Positions 7,047 through 17,218 of a stretch of 64,000 nt of DNA are shown one piece after another. The notes below the pieces were generated by a model. The model was given only the letters and a program-made list of their open reading frames with translations, made no database searches and had not been told where the DNA came from. The translations under genes and the position numbers were made by a program. The stretch lies in NCBI RefSeq assembly GCF_009725995.1, contig NZ_RCNS01000003.1, positions 868,001 to 932,000 of the forward strand, given 5' to 3'. Numbering within the stretch: the first letter of the stretch is position 1; every line of letters begins with the position of its first letter. Origin of the DNA: Zobellia laminariae. GTDB lineage: Bacteria > Bacteroidota > Bacteroidia > Flavobacteriales > Flavobacteriaceae.

Positions 7047-8252
7047 TCATGCCCTCAACTTGGTCCGCAGGGCATCGATATCGTTCGAGATTTTCGTATC
7101 GACCACCCGGGCATAGATCTGTGTCGTGCTGATTTTATGGTGCCCCAAGAGTTTGGATACCGTTTCGATCGGTACACCGTTGGCAAGGGTGACCGTAGTG
7201 GCGAAGGTATGCCTCGCAGCATGAAAACTCAATTTTTTACGAATATTGAGGGCATCGGCAATATCCCGTAGGTACTGATTGGTCTTTTGATTGGAACAAA
7301 CGGGCAACAGAATCTCTTGGTTGATCACCTTCGGATGTGTCCGGTAACGCTCTAGAATGGTATCGGCCTCCTCCAATAACGGTATCCGTACCTGGGTGTC
7401 GGTCTTCATCCTTCGGATATAGATCCATCTCGTTCCGTCGATGCCCGTCCTCACGTGTTCCCGTTTGAGCGACCGTACATCCGCATAGGCAAGCCCCGTA
7501 TAACAGCAGAACACGAAGATATCCCTTGTCACGGTAAGGGCCGTGCGTTCGAACTGTCCGTTCCTGACCCGTTCGAGTTCCTGATGGTCAAGGTAGACCA
7601 TATCCACCCTATCGAAGCGGAGCTTAAAACGCAGGGTCGGGTTCTTTTCGATCCATTCCAGGTGGAATGCCAGACGCATCAACTTTTTGAAACGTTCCAT
7701 ATGCTTCATCACACCGTTGTTATGCAAACCCGGTCGTTCCCGTAAATAGTCCTCAAATCCCAAGGTGAAGCCGTAATCGATCCGCTTGAGATAGATGTCA
7801 TTACTTTTATGCACCTTCTTTACGTAGTCCCTTAGGTAGCTCGATGTGGTGGTGTAGTTTTTCAAGGTACCGTATTTTAGCACCTTTTTCATCTTGTCAT
7901 TATGATAGTCCAAGAGTGACCCCATTGTATTATGGGTCACATCTTGGCCAAGGTACCGTTCCTTGAGGGTATCGGAGGTAATGATCCGTTCTTCTTTTAT
8001 CAAGTCCTCATAAATATTATGGAGTCGTGTCCTTACGGTCTCAACCTTTCGGTTGACCAGGCGGCTCTTGGCACCGTTGCCCTGCATCTTTCCGGCGGAC
8101 TGGTTCCACTTTTCAAAGGGTAGGTCATGTTTAAGGCTGATCTCCTTCGACCGGCCGTTAACAGTGATCCGGACATACAAAAGGGCTTGTTCGGGACTGT
8201 TCTTCTTTTTTCGTACAAAAAAGGAAATGGAGAATGTTAGGTTCGTTCGCAT
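7047..8252 (-). CDS. Tyrosine integrase of a mobile element (Bacteroidota type)
   Basis: A 401-residue integrase with an N-terminal arm-DNA-binding domain (about 1-90, opening with SFFVRKKKN), a core-binding domain (about 105-210) and a catalytic domain. His344, Arg347 (HAARHTFAT), His371 (LLGHH) and the nucleophile Tyr380 (QIYARV) are present; the first catalytic Arg is in GLAYADVRSL near 260. The gene is much richer in G+C than its surroundings, which points to recent transfer. It starts about 250 bases from the 3' end of tRNA-Pro with a cluster of direct repeats between, a layout usual for elements integrated at a tRNA gene. Confidence 0.9.
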   Translation of the reverse strand: MRTNLTFSISFFVRKKKNSPEQALLYVRITVNGRSKEISLKHDLPFEKWNQSAGKMQGNGAKSRLVNRKVETVRTRLHNIYEDLIKEERIITSDTLKERYLGQDVTHNTMGSLLDYHNDKMKKVLKYGTLKNYTTTSSYLRDYVKKVHKSNDIYLKRIDYGFTLGFEDYLRERPGLHNNGVMKHMERFKKLMRLAFHLEWIEKNPTLRFKLRFDRVDMVYLDHQELERVRNGQFERTALTVTRDIFVFCCYTGLAYADVRSLKREHVRTGIDGTRWIYIRRMKTDTQVRIPLLEEADTILERYRTHPKVINQEILLPVCSNQKTNQYLRDIADALNIRKKLSFHAARHTFATTVTLANGVPIETVSKLLGHHKISTTQIYARVVDTKISNDIDALRTKLRA

Positions 8253-8345
8253 CGTATATGCTTTTTTAAATGAAACAAAAGATTTATACGAAAGTCAAAC
8301 TACACGTCCACCAAGGGCGGACAACGGTACCAATATACAAAAAAT

Positions 8346-8398
8346 GAACTCACGATTGACTCACGATTTGACAATGAACTCACGGTGAACTCACGATT
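8346..8398. repeat. Four direct repeats, possible integrase arm-type sites
   Basis: GAACTCACGATT or a close variant occurs at 8346-8357, 8358-8368 (one base shorter), 8376-8385 (GAACTCACGG) and 8387-8398, all in one orientation. They lie between the integrase start and the tRNA-Pro 3' end. Clustered short direct repeats there are typical of arm-binding sites of tyrosine integrases; a role in controlling the integrase promoter is also possible. Confidence 0.6.
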
Positions 8399-8435
8399 AA
8401 AATGGTGGTAATTGTGTTAAAATAAGGTACAAAAA

Positions 8436-8495
8436 AAAGGTAACTATATGAAAATCATATAATTACCTTTTACTTAACATATTTTAGTATGTTAA
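8436..8495 (-). terminator. Terminator of the tRNA-Ser/tRNA-Pro transcript
   Basis: A 16-bp stem with one mismatch (8436-8451 pairing with 8455-8470, 3-base loop) is followed on the minus strand by an uninterrupted run of T, the form of a Rho-independent terminator. A second inverted repeat (TTAACATA at 8474-8481 with TATGTTAA at 8488-8495) lies just downstream of the tRNA-Pro 3' end. Confidence 0.7.
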
Positions 8496-8499
8496 AAAG

Positions 8500-8574
8500 T
8501 CGGGGTGGCAGGATTCGAACCTGCGACCTCCGCGTCCCAAACGCGGCGCGATAACCGGGCTACGCTACACCCCG
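8500..8574 (-). tRNA. tRNA-Pro (anticodon TGG)
   Basis: On the minus strand the sequence folds as a cloverleaf. The acceptor stem CGGGGTG pairs with CACCCCG, the anticodon arm is CCGCG-TTTGGGA-CGCGG with TGG in positions 34-36, and the T-arm carries GGTTCGAATCC. The terminal CCA is not encoded. The gene lies downstream of tRNA-Ser and is the likely integration target of the adjacent integrase element. Confidence 0.93.
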
Positions 8575-8649
8575 ATAATATGGTTATCTTCTTTTATTCA
8601 CTACTTGAGAAATATTTTCTGCCCTCGCAATTTGCTTTGACAGCTATTG

Positions 8650-8738
8650 CGGAGAGACAGGGATTCGAACCCTGGGTAAGTGTTTCCACCTACGACGATT
8701 TAGCAAACCGTTCCTTTCGGCCACTCAGGCACCTCTCC
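8650..8738 (-). tRNA. tRNA-Ser (anticodon GCT)
   Basis: An 89-base class II tRNA on the minus strand. The acceptor stem GGAGAGG pairs with TCTCTCC, the anticodon arm ACGGT-TTGCTAA-ATCGT has GCT in the anticodon, the long variable arm is typical of tRNA-Ser, and the T-arm is GGTTCGAATCC. CCA is not encoded. It is probably co-transcribed with tRNA-Pro 75 bases downstream. Confidence 0.93.
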
Positions 8739-8921
8739 AATAATCTCTTTAAAGAACTTAATTTTAGCACCGTTAGGTGGTTAAAATTGCGGTTGCAAAT
8801 GTATATTTTAGTATTCAATTTCACAACTATTTCTTTCATTTTTTTCAAGAAATTTAAAACTATTTTAAATCGGCATTTAAAAAAATAAAATAGGTGACAT
8901 TTGAACTTTCCTACCACCTTA

Positions 8922-10970
8922 TCATTCAGGATATTCCACTCGCAAATGATAAATGTTTATCAATTTTTGTTTGAAAATCTTTTTTATCGCTTCAATCTCT
9001 TTAAAGGTAATATTCGCATTTAAAAACTGCCCAGCGCTCATTTGTCCCGCTACAATTTTATCTACAAAGTCTTCAATAATTCCAGAAGTTGGATTTTTTA
9101 AACTTTTGGAGGCCGCCTCTACAGAATCTGCCATCATAAGTATTGCCGTTTCTTTTGAAAAAGGTATTGGTCCGGGATATCTGAAATTTGCTTGATCTAC
9201 GTCCTCATCTATTTCTTGTTGTTTTTTATAAAAGTAATAGACTAAACTAGTGCCATGGTGAGACCTTATAAAATCTATAACACGATCTGGAAGTTTGTTT
9301 TTCCTAGCCAGTTCAATCCCATCAATAACATGATTGATAATTATTTTAGCGCTCTCCTTTGGAGCCAACTCGTCATGCGGGTTCACATTCGTTATCTGGT
9401 TCTCAGTAAAATAAGTTGGGTGGTTCATCTTACCAATATCATGATACAGCGCTCCTACCCTCACCAACATAGCATTAGCCCCTATTTCATTGGCTGCTGC
9501 TTCCGCAAGATTCGCTACTTGCAGGGAATGATGAAAAGTGCCTGGGGCCTTGTTAGAGAGCTCTTTTAATAGTTTGGAGTTGGTATCCGACAATTCTAGT
9601 AGAGAGACATCAGAGACCAGCCCAAAGACCTTCTCGTACACATAGATCAACGGTTGAACAAAGAGCGTAATCATTCCGTTTAATAAGAACAGTCCTAAAG
9701 TAAACCATTGTATATTATCTAAATTGCCTTCATGTATGATATGAAAAGCCAAATACCCCACCACGTATATCAACGTAATCTGACCGACAGATATAAAAAG
9801 GTTCGCCCTTTTATATAATTCAGAGACCGTTAATATGGTGACTATACCGACTATTATTTGTAGAAAGATGTATTCAAAGCTGTTAGGCACTACAAAACCT
9901 AATATGAGCACGGTTAGCACATGAACAAAAAGGCCCAATCTGGCATCAAAAAATGTTTTGAGTACCAAGGGTAAAATACATATGGGTACTACAAATACAA
10001 AGGCCTCGTCATATTTAACCACCATGGTGGTGACGAACACCATAAAAAGAATATTAAAGAAGATAAATGTAACCTTGGTATTGTTCTCAAAATCTTCCTT
10101 TCTATATCTCTTAAGGAAAAGAAACAGCATCATCAGTACCAATGCCACTAGAACAGTATACCCAAAAAGTATAAAATAATAGTTTTTGGCTGTCCACAGT
10201 TCAGACTCAAACTCCGCTTTTAAAGAGTTTAAAACAGTAAGGTTCTCTGCCTCAACGACCTCCCCTTTTGCTATTATAAGTTTACCCTCATCTACAGCTC
10301 CCCTTGTATGAGATATACCTGATAGTGCTTCGTTTAAGGCTCTTTCTGATAAATTTTTATCATAAATGATATTCGGCTTAACAATATCTAAAAAAAGGTC
10401 TTGATACTCTCGGGCGTAAATAACTAAATCTTTTTCTTGAAGTATTTTCTGGAGCGCCTCTCTTAAATTTCTAATTTGAATAAGACTACTTACCTGAACG
10501 GTTTCCGCTTGATTATCCTTTACAAGATAAAGTTGGTCTTTTATGCTTCGCTTATTGGACTGAGCTAAAATGCCGTTTTTATATAATTTCTTAAGAATAT
10601 CTTTTCCTGCAGAATCTAGAGCCTCTAAGGCACTTGCACTAAATCTTTCCCCTGTAAATACCTCATAGAATTTCTTTTCATATTCTTTGCTCACGGCTTC
10701 CTCTACAGAAGAATCAAGCCTGTAATAATCTATTTGATTTTCAAGAAATTCTGCCTTTTCTCTTGAAATATCCTCATTATCTTTCTGAATAGAAAAATCA
10801 AAGGGGGCATACAAATTTTCGTATTGCCAAGGTTTCCCTTTTTGAAATTCATATTTAAATTTCCCTCCTTTAGGAAAGAAGAAAACAATACAGGCAACCG
10901 AAACCAAGTATAAAAAATACTTATATAGAAGCGATTGGTTTTTAAAAACTTTATCCAGAATATTGCGCAT
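8922..10970 (-). CDS. pgpH: 7TM-HD phosphodiesterase, PgpH family (c-di-AMP hydrolase)
   Basis: A 682-residue membrane protein. It has one N-terminal membrane segment (about 18-33), an extracytoplasmic domain (about 50-260), a block of roughly seven hydrophobic segments (about 265-455) and a C-terminal cytoplasmic HD domain with the HD pair in LYHDIGKMNHP and HHGTSLVYYF further on. This is the layout of PgpH (YqfF), which breaks down the second messenger c-di-AMP. The gene is transcribed towards the tRNA genes and is divergent from the thiolase gene. Substrate assignment comes from the family. Confidence 0.88.
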   Translation of the reverse strand: MRNILDKVFKNQSLLYKYFLYLVSVACIVFFFPKGGKFKYEFQKGKPWQYENLYAPFDFSIQKDNEDISREKAEFLENQIDYYRLDSSVEEAVSKEYEKKFYEVFTGERFSASALEALDSAGKDILKKLYKNGILAQSNKRSIKDQLYLVKDNQAETVQVSSLIQIRNLREALQKILQEKDLVIYAREYQDLFLDIVKPNIIYDKNLSERALNEALSGISHTRGAVDEGKLIIAKGEVVEAENLTVLNSLKAEFESELWTAKNYYFILFGYTVLVALVLMMLFLFLKRYRKEDFENNTKVTFIFFNILFMVFVTTMVVKYDEAFVFVVPICILPLVLKTFFDARLGLFVHVLTVLILGFVVPNSFEYIFLQIIVGIVTILTVSELYKRANLFISVGQITLIYVVGYLAFHIIHEGNLDNIQWFTLGLFLLNGMITLFVQPLIYVYEKVFGLVSDVSLLELSDTNSKLLKELSNKAPGTFHHSLQVANLAEAAANEIGANAMLVRVGALYHDIGKMNHPTYFTENQITNVNPHDELAPKESAKIIINHVIDGIELARKNKLPDRVIDFIRSHHGTSLVYYFYKKQQEIDEDVDQANFRYPGPIPFSKETAILMMADSVEAASKSLKNPTSGIIEDFVDKIVAGQMSAGQFLNANITFKEIEAIKKIFKQKLINIYHLRVEYPE

Positions 10971-11058
10971 GAGCTTGGTATCTGAGTCAAAAATAGAAAA
11001 TTATAAACTTCCGACAGGCTTTTATAGAAACAACGAAATGTATTGCCTATTAATTTCT

Positions 11059-11066
11059 TAGTTTTG
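11059..11066 (+). promoter_or_regulatory. Promoter -7 element before thiolase
   Basis: TAGTTTTG matches the Bacteroidota -7 consensus TAnnTTTG and lies 26 bases before the thiolase ATG. No well-spaced TTG (-33) is present, so the assignment is tentative. Confidence 0.45.
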
Positions 11067-11091
11067 CAATACGAGAAACTCTTGCTTTAAT

Positions 11092-12264
11092 ATGAAAAAT
11101 GTAGTTATAGTATCTGCCACAAGAACCCCAATTGGGAGCTTTATGGGAGCTTTATCCACAATTCCAGCCCCAAAACTTGGAGCTGCGGCCATAAAAGCGG
11201 CACTTGCAAAAATAAATCTTGACCCAAAATTAGTTGACGAAGTCATCATGGGCAACGTGGTTCAAGCCGGAACAGGCCAAGCACCTGCAAGACAAGCAGC
11301 TATTTTTGCAGGAATACCGGACAGTGTACCGTGTACTACTATAAATAAGGTTTGTGCTTCGGGCATGAAAGCAGTTATGCAAGCCGCTCAAGCAATAGCT
11401 TTAGGAGATATTTCAGTTGCTGTTGCAGGAGGAATGGAAAATATGAGTCTTATTCCTCATTATGTACATATGAGAAATGGACAAAAATTTGGACCTACTA
11501 CTCTGGAAGATGGCATGCAAAAAGATGGTCTTGTAGATGTTTACGACCAAGAAGCCATGGGCGTCTGTGCCGATGCCTGTGCTACGGAGTATAATTTTAG
11601 CCGTGAAGACCAAGATAATTATGCCATTCAATCCTATAACCGTTCTGCGGAAGCATGGAAAAACGGAAAATTCACTAATGAGGTTTCTCCTGTAGAAGTA
11701 CCTCAACGCCGTGGAGAACCTATCATTGTTTCTGAAGACGAAGAATTCAAAAACGTTAGAATAGATAAAATTCCAGCGTTACGCCCAGCATTTTCAAAAG
11801 ACGGTACGGTTACCGCAGCAAATGCATCTACTATTAATGATGGTGCAGCTGCGCTAGTATTAATGAGTGCAGAAAAAGCGGAAGAACTAGGTTTAAAACC
11901 TTTAGCTACTATAAGAGGTTATGCTGATGCAGCTCAAGAGCCAAAATGGTTTACCACTGCACCGGCAAAAGCTCTTCCCAAAGCAATTGCTAAAGCTGGT
12001 ATTTCAATAGACGATATAGACTTTTTTGAATTCAATGAGGCTTTTTCTGTGGTTGGGTTAGCCAATATGAAATTATTAGGATTAACTGACACCAATGTAA
12101 ATGTAAACGGCGGTGCTGTTTCATTAGGACATCCTTTGGGTTGTTCAGGTGCACGTATACTTATTACGCTCCTTAATGTTTTAGAGCAAAATAACGCAAA
12201 GTTAGGGGCTGCCGCAATATGTAATGGCGGAGGTGGCGCTTCTGCAATAATTGTAGAACGATAA
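11092..12264 (+). CDS. Acetyl-CoA C-acetyltransferase (thiolase)
   Basis: A 390-residue thiolase that joins or splits acetyl-CoA/acetoacetyl-CoA in the cytoplasm. Landmarks are the acyl-accepting Cys88 in INKVCASGMKAV, the FNEAF motif, the catalytic His in GGAVSLGHPLGCSGAR and the C-terminal Cys in ICNGGGGASA. Length is normal. It is followed after 25 bases by an NlpC/P60-type gene on the same strand. Whether it serves ketone-body, fatty-acid or mevalonate metabolism cannot be told from context. Confidence 0.92.
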   Translation: MKNVVIVSATRTPIGSFMGALSTIPAPKLGAAAIKAALAKINLDPKLVDEVIMGNVVQAGTGQAPARQAAIFAGIPDSVPCTTINKVCASGMKAVMQAAQAIALGDISVAVAGGMENMSLIPHYVHMRNGQKFGPTTLEDGMQKDGLVDVYDQEAMGVCADACATEYNFSREDQDNYAIQSYNRSAEAWKNGKFTNEVSPVEVPQRRGEPIIVSEDEEFKNVRIDKIPALRPAFSKDGTVTAANASTINDGAAALVLMSAEKAEELGLKPLATIRGYADAAQEPKWFTTAPAKALPKAIAKAGISIDDIDFFEFNEAFSVVGLANMKLLGLTDTNVNVNGGAVSLGHPLGCSGARILITLLNVLEQNNAKLGAAAICNGGGGASAIIVER

Positions 12265-12289
12265 AGAATACCTTCACTCAACCAACCAT

Positions 12290-13042
12290 ATGCAATACGG
12301 TATTTGTCCCTTAAGTATAGTTTCCGTTCGCGTAAATGCCGATGAAACATCAGAAATGGTTTCTCAACTGGTATACGGAGAACACTTTAAAGTCTTGGAG
12401 CGCAGGAAAGCCTGGAGTCGCATTCGCGTTGCTTTTGATAAGTTTGAAGGATGGGTGAGCAATCATCAGATGAACTTAATATCGGAAGAAGATTATGATT
12501 CTATTGAATCTTCTACTGATATTGGCTACACATCAGATCTCATTTCTTTTGTTGAAACTGAAAATTCTATACTATTACCCGTTATCCTGGGATCTTCAAC
12601 CTGTAACTGTGCTGTCCTTTCACACACTTTTGATGGTAAGACCAACGGTAACAAAAAGGACAAAACAGAACTTATACAAACTGCTTTACTATACCTAAAC
12701 GCACCTTATTTATGGGGAGGCAAGACTCCTTTTGGTATTGATGCTGCAGGGTTTACCCAAATGGTTTATAAGATTAACGGATATCGTTTATTAAGAAAAG
12801 CCGCAGAACAATCTAAACAAGGCCATGCTTTGAGTTTTATAGAAGAAACTGAGGCAGGAGACTTAGCTTTTTTTGATAACAATGAAGGCGAGATATACCA
12901 TGTGGGTATCATTATGGAAAACAACTACATTATTCATGTAGACGGAAAAGTACGAATAGATCGTATTGACCATACCGGCATATTCAATACTGAAATAGGC
13001 AATTACACACACAAACTAAGGGTCATAAAACAAATCGTTTAA
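12290..13042 (+). CDS. SH3 - NlpC/P60 protein lacking the catalytic Cys (likely inactive C40 peptidase)
   Basis: A 250-residue protein with an N-terminal bacterial SH3-like domain (about 8-65) and a C-terminal NlpC/P60 domain (about 125-250). NlpC/P60 enzymes cleave peptidoglycan stem peptides through a Cys in the motif GIDCSGF. Here the motif reads GIDAAGF, with Ala152 (codon GCT at 12743-12745) at the Cys position. The later His204 (YHVGI) and the surrounding sequence are well kept and the frame is intact. No signal peptide is evident. It may be a non-catalytic peptidoglycan-binding or regulatory relative; a sequencing error would need two or more base changes. Confidence 0.8.
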   Translation: MQYGICPLSIVSVRVNADETSEMVSQLVYGEHFKVLERRKAWSRIRVAFDKFEGWVSNHQMNLISEEDYDSIESSTDIGYTSDLISFVETENSILLPVILGSSTCNCAVLSHTFDGKTNGNKKDKTELIQTALLYLNAPYLWGGKTPFGIDAAGFTQMVYKINGYRLLRKAAEQSKQGHALSFIEETEAGDLAFFDNNEGEIYHVGIIMENNYIIHVDGKVRIDRIDHTGIFNTEIGNYTHKLRVIKQIV

Positions 13043-13070
13043 ACCCAAACTGATATAAAATAAAGCAAAT

Positions 13071-13105
13071 AAAAAATCCCCTAGGAAATTCCTAGGGGAT
13101 TTTTT
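13071..13105. terminator. Bidirectional terminator
   Basis: A perfect 15-bp stem (13071-13085 with 13091-13105) flanked by A and T runs, between the convergent NlpC/P60-like and TPR genes. Confidence 0.9.
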
Positions 13106-13126
13106 TATAATTATGTTATCGGCAAA

Positions 13127-14395
13127 TTACTCGCCTAACAACTTTTTAACTCTTAAGAAGTTATCATTGTCGCCCATTGCGCCATAGATATTTTTTAATT
13201 GAGTTAAGATACCTTGGTTATCAGGATTCAATTTCAACGCATCTTCCAATACAGTTGCTCCTTCTTTGAAAAGGTTATCTTTCTTTTCTTTCAACTCATC
13301 GTAACGAGCAATATCTTTTTTGGAGTTGCCCAAAGAGTTCATCTCATCAATAAGACCATTACCTTCGTTTACGTAAGTTGTAGAAAGGTTTAATTGTGCG
13401 TTAGTGTACCCAGGATTGATTGCTAAAGCTTTCTTGTACGATTCTCTAGCATCTTCCAAATTACCTTGCTCCATGTTGATCACACCAATGTTGTAATGCA
13501 AATCTGGATTATCCGGTGCAACAGATGCAGCTTCAGCCATTAAAACTTTAAACTGGTCTTTATCGCCCATTTTATAGTATAAATTAGCTTCGTTCAAAAT
13601 CAAGTTAACATCTTTAGGATCGTTAGCTCTTGCTGCTTTGTAAGCTTCTAAAGCTTTATCATCCTGACCCAATTGAGTATAGATCAAAGCTGTATTCTTA
13701 ACGATTTCAGCTTTTTTAGATGGAGATTTCTCATCTTTAGGATCTTTGTAAGTTCCCGACTTCACCATTAAGTCTCTCTGAGTCTTATCCATCTCTTCTT
13801 CTGTACCAGTCTCTACGTTAGTAGCCTTATAAATGACACCACTACCGTCATAACCAATCTCTTGAAGTTCGTTATAGTAAGTTAATGCCTCCTCATAATG
13901 ACCACCATTTACAGCACTACTGGCTGCATAATAAAGGTAAGAAGTATCTTTTGGGCTGATTTTATAGCTTGTATACAACTTCTCAGCAGCTTCTTTAAAC
14001 TTTTTGTTACCGTTATCCTCTACTGCAGAGTTTACTAAATCGGCACTTAATGCAGACATGTGCTGTTGAGTTTCATCGGAATACTTTTTCTTTCCGCTTG
14101 CTTCCTCAACTGCAATCACTTTTTGATAAGCATCTGCGGCTTTTTGAAAAGCACTTGCATCACCTTTTTTTGCTAAATCTGCATAAGCCTTACCACTTAC
14201 AAAGTAATACTGTGCCTGCAACTTTGGGTCTGCTCCTGATATAGAACCAGAAACGGCTTCTAGTGCACTACTAGCTGATGCGGCATCACCGGCTTTCATA
14301 GCCTTTTCGGCTGCTTTTATTTCGTTCTTCTGTGCGAATCCTACCATGCAAAAACAAAGGCTCGCGACTATTAAAAATCTACGTTTCATTTTCAA
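13127..14395 (-). CDS. Exported tetratricopeptide-repeat protein
   Basis: A 422-residue protein with an N-terminal signal peptide (RRFLIVASLCFCMVGFAQ, cleavage after about residue 21) and several TPR units. The clearest are KALEAYKAARANDPKD and LEDARESYKKALAINPGYTNAQ, between about residues 240 and 350. A peptide-binding scaffold in the periplasm is likely; partners are unknown. It lies 37 bases downstream of gyrA on the same strand with no terminator between, so read-through from gyrA is plausible. Confidence 0.85.
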   Translation of the reverse strand: MKMKRRFLIVASLCFCMVGFAQKNEIKAAEKAMKAGDAASASSALEAVSGSISGADPKLQAQYYFVSGKAYADLAKKGDASAFQKAADAYQKVIAVEEASGKKKYSDETQQHMSALSADLVNSAVEDNGNKKFKEAAEKLYTSYKISPKDTSYLYYAASSAVNGGHYEEALTYYNELQEIGYDGSGVIYKATNVETGTEEEMDKTQRDLMVKSGTYKDPKDEKSPSKKAEIVKNTALIYTQLGQDDKALEAYKAARANDPKDVNLILNEANLYYKMGDKDQFKVLMAEAASVAPDNPDLHYNIGVINMEQGNLEDARESYKKALAINPGYTNAQLNLSTTYVNEGNGLIDEMNSLGNSKKDIARYDELKEKKDNLFKEGATVLEDALKLNPDNQGILTQLKNIYGAMGDNDNFLRVKKLLGE

Positions 14396-14432
14396 ATTAA
14401 TTAAATATTAGTGTTATAATTATGGTTCAAAT

Positions 14433-16973
14433 TTATTCTTCTTCTGTCCCTTCTGCCTCATCATTATCAAGAGCCGTGCCACCTTCTTCGGCGTCCACGT
14501 CTATATCTAATAGATCAGCCTCTTCCAATTCATCTTCATCCTTCATGACCTTGGCCACAGCAGCAATAGAATCATTACCCTTAAGGTTGATTAAACGCAC
14601 CCCTTGAGTAGCTCTTCCCATAACACGAAGATCTTCAACACTCATACGAATAGCGATACCTGATTTGTTGATAATCATCAAATCATCTGAATCTGAAACA
14701 TTTTTTAAAGCAACAAGTCCACCTGTTTTCTCCGTAATAGAAATAGTTTTAACTCCCTTACCACCTCTGTTGGTAATACGGTAGTCATCTATATTAGATC
14801 GTTTACCATATCCATTTTCAGAAACAACAAGAAGGTTTTCTTCCATATCATGAACGGACACCATACCAATAACCTCATCGTTATCGTCGGCTAAAGTAAT
14901 ACCGCGCACACCAGAAGCATTTCTACCCATTGGTCGCGTCTTACTTTCTTCAAAACGTATAGCCTTACCAGATTTTAAGCCTAAGAATATTTGGCTTGCA
15001 CCAGTAGTTAACTTTGCTTCTAGCAACTCATCGTCTTCGCGAATACCAATGGCATTAATACCATTTTGTCTTGGACGTGAATATTGCTCTAAGCTTGTTT
15101 TCTTGACCACACCTTTTTTGGTAGCCATAATTACGTAATGACTGTTTACGTATTCTTCGTCCTTAAGGTCTTGAGTACAAATAAACGCCTTAACATTATC
15201 ATCTTGCTCTATGTTAATAAGGTTCTGTATAGCCCTACCTTTTGATGTTCTACTACCTTCCGGTATTTCGTAAACACGCATCCAGAAACATTTCCCTTTT
15301 TGTGTAAAGAAGAGCATGTACTGGTGGTTGGTTCCTATGAACAAATATTCTAAGAAATCTTCATTTCTAGTGGATGATGCTTTTTGACCAACACCACCTC
15401 TGTTTTGTGTTTTATATTCGGAAACTGGTGTTCTTTTAATATATCCGGCATGAGAAATAGTAATCACTACTTGCTCATCAGGAATCATATCTTCGATACT
15501 CAAGTCCCCTCCGGCCAAATTAATTACAGAACGACGCTCATCACCATATTTTTCTCTAATCTCTACGAGCTCTTCCTTAATAATATCCATTCTTCGCTCT
15601 TTTCTAGCCAAGATGTCTTTAAGGTCTGCTATGGTCAAAATAACCTCATCGTATTCAGCACGTAATTTGTCTTGCTCTAGACCCGTTAACTGACGAAGTC
15701 TCATTTCAACTATCGCTTTTGCTTGAATCTCGGTAAGCTTAAAGCGCTCCATTAAGTTTTCCCTGGCTTCATCTGCATTAGATGACGCTCTGATGATAGC
15801 AATTACTTCATCAATATTATCGGAAGCAATAATTAAACCTTCTAAAATGTGGGCGCGAGCTTCAGCTTTCTTGAGTTCAAATTCTGTACGTCTTACCACT
15901 ACTTCGTGACGGTGTTCCACAAAATAGTGAATCATCTCTTTTACGTTCAATAACTGCGGGCGACCATTCACCAACGCAATGTTATTAACACTAAAAGAGT
16001 TTTGTAATGCCGTATACTTATATAAGGTATTAAGAACGATATTTGGAATGGCATCTCGTTTCAAAATATAAACGATACGCATCCCGTTTCTATCCGATTC
16101 ATCTCGGATAGTTGATATACCTTCTATTTTCTTTTCATTAACAAGATCGGCAGTTTTCTTGATCATATCTGCCTTATTGACCTGATATGGAATCTCGGTA
16201 ACCACTATACACTCCCTGCCTTGAACCTCTTCAATAATAGCCTTAGCTCTTATCTTTACTCTACCTCTACCGGTATGAAAAGCTTCTTTAACGCCTTCAT
16301 AACCATAAATGGTACCACCTGTTGGAAAATCCGGTGCTTTAATATAGGTCATGATTTCATCAATCTCTATATCATTGTTTTCAATATAAGCAATAGTACC
16401 GTTCACTACCTCTGTAAGGTTGTGCGGCGGCATATTGGTTGCCATACCTACTGCAATACCTGAAGCTCCGTTTATCAACAAGTTGGGTACACGAGTAGGA
16501 AGAACCGTAGGCTCTTGCAAAGAGTCATCAAAGTTTAATTGATGGTCTACAGTATCCTTATCTATATCCGCCAACATGTCATCGGCAATTTTTCGCATCC
16601 TTGCCTCAGTATAACGCATAGCCGCAGGGCTATCGCCATCTACCGATCCAAAGTTACCTTGCCCATCTACAAGCATATAACGTAAACTCCACTCCTGAGC
16701 CATACGAACCATAGAGTCATAGACGGACGTATCACCATGAGGGTGGTACTTACCTAAAACCTCACCTACAATACGTGCAGACTTCTTATGAGAGCTACTG
16801 GAACGAACTCCAAGTTCATGCATACCGTACAATACCCTTCTGTGAACGGGTTTTAGTCCATCCCTGACATCAGGTAAAGCACGTGACACAATGACTGACA
16901 TCGAATAGTCGATGTAAGCAGATTTCATTTCGTCTTCGATGTTAATCGGGATCAATTTTTCTCCTTCTGCCAT
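14433..16973 (-). CDS. gyrA: DNA gyrase subunit A
   Basis: An 846-residue subunit of the enzyme that introduces negative supercoils. The N-terminal breakage-reunion domain has the catalytic Tyr in [10 protein letters not shown] near residue 120 and the quinolone-region stretch [22 protein letters not shown] cut short here, near residues 75-95, with Ser in place of the usual first Ser/Ala position. The C-terminal beta-pinwheel repeats include the gyrase box QNRGGVGQK near 530. It ends in an acidic tail. The Tyr and the GyrA box favour gyrase over topoisomerase IV. Confidence 0.95.
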   Translation of the reverse strand: MAEGEKLIPINIEDEMKSAYIDYSMSVIVSRALPDVRDGLKPVHRRVLYGMHELGVRSSSSHKKSARIVGEVLGKYHPHGDTSVYDSMVRMAQEWSLRYMLVDGQGNFGSVDGDSPAAMRYTEARMRKIADDMLADIDKDTVDHQLNFDDSLQEPTVLPTRVPNLLINGASGIAVGMATNMPPHNLTEVVNGTIAYIENNDIEIDEIMTYIKAPDFPTGGTIYGYEGVKEAFHTGRGRVKIRAKAIIEEVQGRECIVVTEIPYQVNKADMIKKTADLVNEKKIEGISTIRDESDRNGMRIVYILKRDAIPNIVLNTLYKYTALQNSFSVNNIALVNGRPQLLNVKEMIHYFVEHRHEVVVRRTEFELKKAEARAHILEGLIIASDNIDEVIAIIRASSNADEARENLMERFKLTEIQAKAIVEMRLRQLTGLEQDKLRAEYDEVILTIADLKDILARKERRMDIIKEELVEIREKYGDERRSVINLAGGDLSIEDMIPDEQVVITISHAGYIKRTPVSEYKTQNRGGVGQKASSTRNEDFLEYLFIGTNHQYMLFFTQKGKCFWMRVYEIPEGSRTSKGRAIQNLINIEQDDNVKAFICTQDLKDEEYVNSHYVIMATKKGVVKKTSLEQYSRPRQNGINAIGIREDDELLEAKLTTGASQIFLGLKSGKAIRFEESKTRPMGRNASGVRGITLADDNDEVIGMVSVHDMEENLLVVSENGYGKRSNIDDYRITNRGGKGVKTISITEKTGGLVALKNVSDSDDLMIINKSGIAIRMSVEDLRVMGRATQGVRLINLKGNDSIAAVAKVMKDEDELEEADLLDIDVDAEEGGTALDNDEAEGTEEE

Positions 16974-17218
16974 TTTTAAATCCTAGAATTACTTTAGTTA
17001 AAAAACATGCCAATATACGTAAAATGATAGCCTTTAAAGCACATACGGCTTTCTTTATTAAACAATTTATCAACACTTTTTTTTACACTAAAAATTGCCG
17101 GTTCTCTTTTATACCTATTCCTTTTTCATTATTTCGGGATACTTTATCTAATATTAGGTACACTATTTGCGTTAGATTGGTATAGTTTTAGTAATTTTAT
17201 AGATGAAAGGATAAATTT

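Noticed and set aside
8502..8888. 127-residue plus-strand frame over the tRNA genes
   Set aside because: It is the antisense reading of two tRNA genes (the familiar MAGFEPATSASQT artefact).
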